Made by a program: the position numbers and the translations under genes. Positions 59,709 to 64,000 of a stretch of DNA of 64,000 nucleotides are shown one piece after another. The DNA is from Anisus vortex (Eukaryota; Mollusca; Gastropoda; Planorbidae): the NCBI GenBank assembly GCA_949126835.1, contig OX421500.1:14540681-14604680 (forward strand), read 5' to 3'. The stretch's first letter is position 1, and each line of letters starts with the position of its first letter. Below the pieces are notes generated by a model, which saw only the letters and a list, made by a program, of their open reading frames with translations, did not search any database and had not been told where the DNA came from.

Positions 59709-59750
<42 letters not shown>
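59694..59750. repeat. (AT)n microsatellite, interrupted
   Basis: TA dinucleotides broken once by 'tttataatt'; the main run is 59711-59750. Confidence 0.92.
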
Positions 59751-60263
59751 GATTTGTTCATCTTTTTACCTTCATTGTAAATCAAGAACAGTTTGGTTCA
59801 TATATGTTTCTCATTAAATTTCTTTAATATGTGTCGTTTTATAAAAATAAAATAAATCGATGAGCAGGCTCATCATTTGCTGGATGTTGGGTGAAATGTA
59901 TAAATTATAAAATATTTGTTTTGAAACTTCCGGTCTTGGCTAGTACCATAAAGGGGTCAATTGATTGATTTTTAGAGCTTAAATGATTGGTGGATGCACT
60001 TTACTTACACTATAACACTTATAAATGGGATTCCGTTAAAAGCCTTTAATGGGAAAACAAGAAAAACGAACCGACCCAGTATAAATTTACACGGGGGGAA
60101 CTTGTTGCTACTGTTTCACTTATGTGACGTTTATTAAAACGTCAATATCTCAAAAAGTTTTCAAGTTAAAGAAAAATAAAAAGCAGTTCATTCCGTTGTG
60201 GCCCAACAACTAAACAATATTTAAAAATGAAAAAAAGACAACAACAAGACCTTAGCAGAATAG

Positions 60264-60515
60264 TGGTTAAAGAAATAGAACTATGCATTAAAGAAATAGA
60301 AATATACATTAAAGAAATAGAAATATGCATTAAAGAAATAGAAATATACATTAAAGAAATAGAAATATACATTAAAGAAATAGAAATATGCATTAAAGAA
60401 ATAGAAATATGCATTAAAGAAATAGAAATATACATTAATGAAATAGAAATATACATTAATGAAATAGAACTATACATTAAAGAAATAGAACTATACATAG
60501 AAATATGCATTTCAG
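60264..60515. repeat. 21-bp minisatellite open on both strands
   Basis: About twelve units of 'aaagaaatagaaatatacat'-type sequence. As the unit length is divisible by three, it reads without stops as KEIEIYI on plus and ISISLMY on minus. I treat it as repeat, not as a gene. Confidence 0.85.
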
Positions 60516-60835
60516 AAATATAGGCTACTATTCTGTAAAAAAAAAATAATTTTTGAACCTTTCTACATGGCGATATCATAGTTTTAAGCCCAAGTAGTTT
60601 AATTGCGACTTATTTGCTACTCATGAACTTTTTTGGTGGGAAATGTCAGACATTTGGCTGCCGGTCAAGTGGCTCACTTAAGTCCTTAATGGCATTAATT
60701 TAGGCTAGTTTTGTTTTCTAAAGTGGCTGACAAGGTTTGATTACTTAAATAATAGCTTTCTAAGTTTGGCTTCGACAACGCATTCAAATTTCCTACAAGC
60801 GCTTTTGAATACACTAATGACTATTTTTTTTTAAG

Positions 60836-61046
60836 TATCCCGTCGGACCAAATTGATCCATATGGTCGGTCAAGCAGTTTTATTGGCCACGTCATACTAG
60901 GTGATTTTGTGGCCAGCACTATGCACAGCCGCCTTTACCCCAACTAAGGTCAGGTACCCATCAGAGCTGGGTAGACTCAGAGACACGCTTCAAGCCAATA
61001 TTTGAACCCAGGACCTACTATACACCAGCCGAACGCAATGTCGTTA
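60836..61046 (-). repeat. SINE, minus strand, interrupting a gene remnant
   Basis: Complete body in reverse (ggaccaaattgatcc.., aactaaggtcaggtacccat, gggtagactcagagacac, ttgaacccaggacc). It ends directly before the exon-2 fragment at 61053. Confidence 0.75.
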
Positions 61047-61052
61047 CTTTTT

Positions 61053-61103
61053 ATCTACATTCTTGGGTTTTCAGGGTTTATCTTGTTCTACTTTTACGTT
61101 TAG
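61053..61103 (+). pseudogene. 3' fragment of a sixth exon 2
   Basis: Reads IYILGFSGFILFYFYV then stop, matching the hydrophobic tail of gene B (IYIIGFSVFILF). The flanking order parallels 11489-13270 versus 57400-61103, so it is probably what remains of the B paralog after SINE insertion or deletion. Short, hence tentative. Confidence 0.4.
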
Positions 61104-61196
61104 AATTTCATTGTAATCTAAGTTAATACTTAGATTAGGTTGGTCATATATTATTATTTGCAATACAGAAACTTTCAAGAAGACGAATAGTTACTT

Positions 61197-62402
61197 TTCA
61201 CTGTCATGATGCGGGATGGTGTGGCCAGTACGATGCTCTCGTGACTACAATGCTCACATGACGGGTTCCCTACCTCACTTGGTTCGTTTGTCTAGGGGTC
61301 GATGGCAGTGTTTTAGACTAGGCAATACTCAGTGGACAATGCTCGATATTTTTATTTGCGCACTAATCACCAAGCAGGTTTAGTCCACTCATCTCACCAT
61401 CAATCAAAATGACAAACGATTTAAGACAACAGACTATCAGCGTTAAGTGAATAGACTATACGTTTAATCCGTAGTCACATGTAGACATTAACAGATCAAT
61501 AATCAGACACATCTATCAGAACAACAGCTGTATTCTGCCGAGTCCAAACATTGGTAAAATATCCAAAGAGTGAAAATGAATTATTAGGAAATAACAAGTG
61601 CACAGATATTATAGCACAGTTTTAAAATAATCCGAAATCAGTCACACGTCATAGCTAATATGCTTTTCCGTGTGTGTCCCGTGTTGAGAGTCAAGTCTGC
61701 ACATATATAGGAATACAAATGGCAGTCAGGGTGGTCTTTCCTAAGTCGTCATAACCCCTGGTCCAATCATTACAAATGTGCACGCCCACTTATCGACCAG
61801 TCAACTGTCAATCACCACTATCTCAGTGGCGTTTCCGACTGCCCAACGCTATTACCTACTTCGTCTTGTCTCCTATTCGGTCGGCATCTACAAACGCCTA
61901 GGTCAAACCATTGCACCACCTTTCAATCTTAGTATATCTCAGTGCTTCTAACGAGTCTTTTGCCCGCAGACATACCCAATGGTCTATCTGTACGGTATCA
62001 CTACCTCATACCTCCGCCTAGACAAAGGCGCTTAATAGAGCTAAGCGTGACGCAGTCAAACTCAAACGAAAAAGATAATGCTCTAATAATAACAAAAGGT
62101 GAGGGGTGAAGGATAGTCCCGGCGTGAGATCCTTCTCGAACAAAGAAACAAAAGGGAGTGGTTGCCCTTTGACCAGGTCCGTGTTGAACCAAGGAACAAA
62201 GGGGATTTATTGCCCCTTCACAAGGTCCGCGTAGACACAAAGAGAAGCTAGGGGATTATTTCGGCTCCGGGCGGGGAGGGAAGACGAGGGTGGGAAGGGG
62301 GATAATTTCGTCCTGCCTACCTAATTACATACAATGGCCATAGCATCAATTAATAAGTACTAAAATATGACGCTAAAATAAATGTCACATCATGACATTC
62401 AC
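61197..62402. mobile_element. Intact solo LTR, 1.2 kb
   Basis: 61202-62397 begins TGTCATGATGCGGG and ends CATCATGACA, with TTCAC on both sides (61197-61201, 62398-62402). Sister of 35182-42157. Open frames inside are not supported as genes. Confidence 0.85.
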
Positions 62403-62597
62403 AAAGAGTCCTTATAATTTGAAAATGACACTTTATAAAAAAATCGTCTGAGTGGAAGTCAAAGAAAACTTTAGAAAAATACATTTGACTTCTTCTCTTT
62501 TTTTTAAACCAAAGCTGGACTAGTGGATGACAATAAGAGCAAAGACATTTGAGATCCAACCAATCAAATTTTTTAAAGCTATTGGCAAATGTTTTTA

Positions 62598-62975
62598 CAA
62601 ATGTAAATAGAGCCACTATTGAGGATCAAATATGGCAATTGGTGAAGTTTCTTATCATGCCAAATTCACATATGGATATTGGCTATCCTACTCAAAAATA
62701 AGGAGGTAAATAGTAGTACTGTAGATTAATTGATTAATGTGATTAGGCTAGGGCCGGCTAGACCTATTTACACTTTCAATTTCACTTTATAGGCCTACAC
62801 TTTTAATGTTTCGTAGGCTAGGCTAATGGGCTAATGGCTAAGTAGGGCAGCTACGATGCCAAGTGATAATGTTGGTGAATAGGCTATCTAGTCAAGTCAC
62901 TAATAGGCTCACATCGTCTATGATCTATGTCGATGATAATAATAAAATAGCCTATTTTATTTAACAGACATCATA
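62598..62975. mobile_element. TAGAGCG-type MITE, truncated copy 4
   Basis: Interior nearly identical to 14280-14600 and 26510-26850 (gctagggccggctagacct.., ttaattgattaatgtgatt). Both ends are missing; the right edge runs into a SINE. Confidence 0.7.
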
Positions 62976-63840
62976 CGAGTTCGAATCCTTTTGAAGTCTA
63001 AGATTTGTTTCCGGGTCTGGCGGGTGTCCCTCACTTCTGTACCCATGTGCCTCAAAGTTGGCAAAGTGTGTAAACCGCCGAAACGATCACTTTCAGATTA
63101 CACCGGCGGGCGAATGCATGGGGGACACCTCCATTAGCGGCTCCGAGTGTCCCACTGTCAATGGCACACCGGATAGGCCTGTGGTCCCGGTGGGGAGGTA
63201 GAAAGCACGTTGCAACCCGGTGCCTGGATACTTGTACCTATAGTATGGGATTTGTGCTACCGGGGTATATTGCAGGTATACGGGTGAGCCACAACGATAA
63301 AGATCTTAGAAGAATCCGCAGTGACTAATAATCTGGGCTGCGGGAACCCGACAGGTCACGATTTCCGCGTGTCCTAGAGTGGCTGGAACCCTAACATGAC
63401 ACATTCCTAATACGTTACGCCCTGGACTAAAGAGCCATTTGGTCTCGTCCGTTTATCTTAGAGACTTATTCATTCGGTGAGTGTCCCTGGTTTATGCCTC
63501 GAAAAAAATGAAACAAATTATGACAGAGCCTCACTAAAAAATCGCCTGCACCAGTTGCATGGCCCACTTTCGCTACTATGTGATAACTCGGTACAAGAGA
63601 GCAATCTCACCGAGGGCGTAAAGCGTTTTGACTCTTGGACGGTGTAGCACTGCACCATTCTTGAGTCCTTTCGGGACTTAAAAACTGTGGGTGTCCCAGA
63701 GTTTACGTAGCTCTGAAAGGACTTAGCAAAGGTTGGGCCAAAATAAAGATGTCTGGGCATTGTGACGTGACCATGAAAACTTGTGAACGCTTTTGTGACA
63801 GGCCAAACATGAAATTGGCCTGACGGGGATACTTAACTTT
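62976..63840 (+). repeat. SINE split by repeat X
   Basis: The SINE head/body (gagttcgaatcc..gggtctggcgggtgtccc) at 62976-63030 continues at 63689 (gggtgtcccagagtttacg..aaaggttgggccaaaataaag). GGGTGTCCC is duplicated at the two joins. Confidence 0.65.
63031..63688 (-). repeat. Repeat X, complete insertion with 9-bp target duplication
   Basis: 658 bp inserted in a SINE; GGGTGTCCC occurs at 63022-63030 and 63689-63697. On the minus strand X runs from 'acagtttttaagtcccgaaa' to 'gggtacagaagtga'. No terminal inverted repeats or poly(A). This copy defines the ends of the X family. Confidence 0.7.
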
Positions 63841-64000
63841 TTCTTTTTTTTTTACATTCAAATTTATGTCTGACATTCACATTGAAGTTCTATTCGATTC
63901 ACGGTAAACCAGGACTATGCTTGTCTAAGCAATAACAGTAACAGTATAATCGACTTGTTAAATGTTTTAAACAGGTATTCATTGAAATCTTTTCTATACA

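Noticed and set aside
62350..62616. 88-codon minus-strand frame between the solo LTR and the MITE
   Set aside because: Crosses the LTR boundary at 62397 and shows no motif; a real gene would not span an insertion edge.

Overview
The window is animal nuclear DNA: AT-rich, intron-bearing, and packed with tRNA-derived SINEs, non-LTR retrotransposon fragments, MITEs, minisatellites and solo LTRs. The SINE body (GTTCGAATCC box, then a 'gggtctgg..gtgtccctgagtc' core) and the element mix look most like a gastropod mollusc, probably heterobranch. That is recalled resemblance, not a database result.

The only host genes I can support form one tandem family of small secreted proteins. Exon 1 (52-55 nt) encodes a signal peptide starting M(M)HW. 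A phase-1 intron of about 2.3-3.8 kb follows. Exon 2 (about 350 nt) encodes a helical ectodomain with four conserved Cys (C..; CEIF; GCVL; PCSY) and ends in NGALK plus a hydrophobic tail, like a GPI-anchor signal. Three copies look intact: A (2867-6605), C (28467-32699) and D (50653-53359). A fourth (exon 1 at 42569) has a nonsense codon and has lost exon 2. A divergent fifth exon 2 (12936-13270) has one in-frame stop. A 51-nt fragment of a sixth lies at 61053. I do not recognise the family.

The genes sit in large paralogous blocks: 290-8873, 23908-33480, 33480-48568 and 48640-54394. The blocks share conserved sequence before exon 1, an intronic SINE and an intronic 31-bp minisatellite that is expanded in two blocks and about single-copy in the other two. 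Aligning them gives several natural filled/empty-site pairs that define insertions: piggyBac-like TTAA MITEs, TA-flanked MITEs, a non-LTR 3' end and hAT MITEs. A more distant pair (about 10.9-13.3 kb and 57.4-61.1 kb) carries the divergent gene remnants.

Between the blocks are mobile elements with readable ends. They include a 2.56-kb hAT transposon (15960-18524, perfect 8-bp duplication), a Harbinger-type MITE with a transposase fragment (21009-21659), a foldback-like element (21690-23897), and an approximately 1.1-1.2-kb solo LTR present twice. One solo LTR copy is split by a 5.9-kb insertion with a 12-bp target duplication (35613-41505). That insertion carries a Gag-like ORF1 with a CCHC knuckle, shows no reverse transcriptase of its own in that orientation, and begins with 19 nt identical to the 5' end of U2 snRNA. 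A 5'-truncated Rex1/CR1-like reverse transcriptase is nested in it on the opposite strand.

The paralogous genes presumably make co-expressed or diversified surface proteins. The sequence does not show their function. Unlisted stretches longer than 300 bases (for example 9293-10397, 13760-14205, 14768-15951, 27013-28217, 28700-29670, 55560-56270, 58900-59690) hold AT-rich spacer or intron in which I see no supportable gene.
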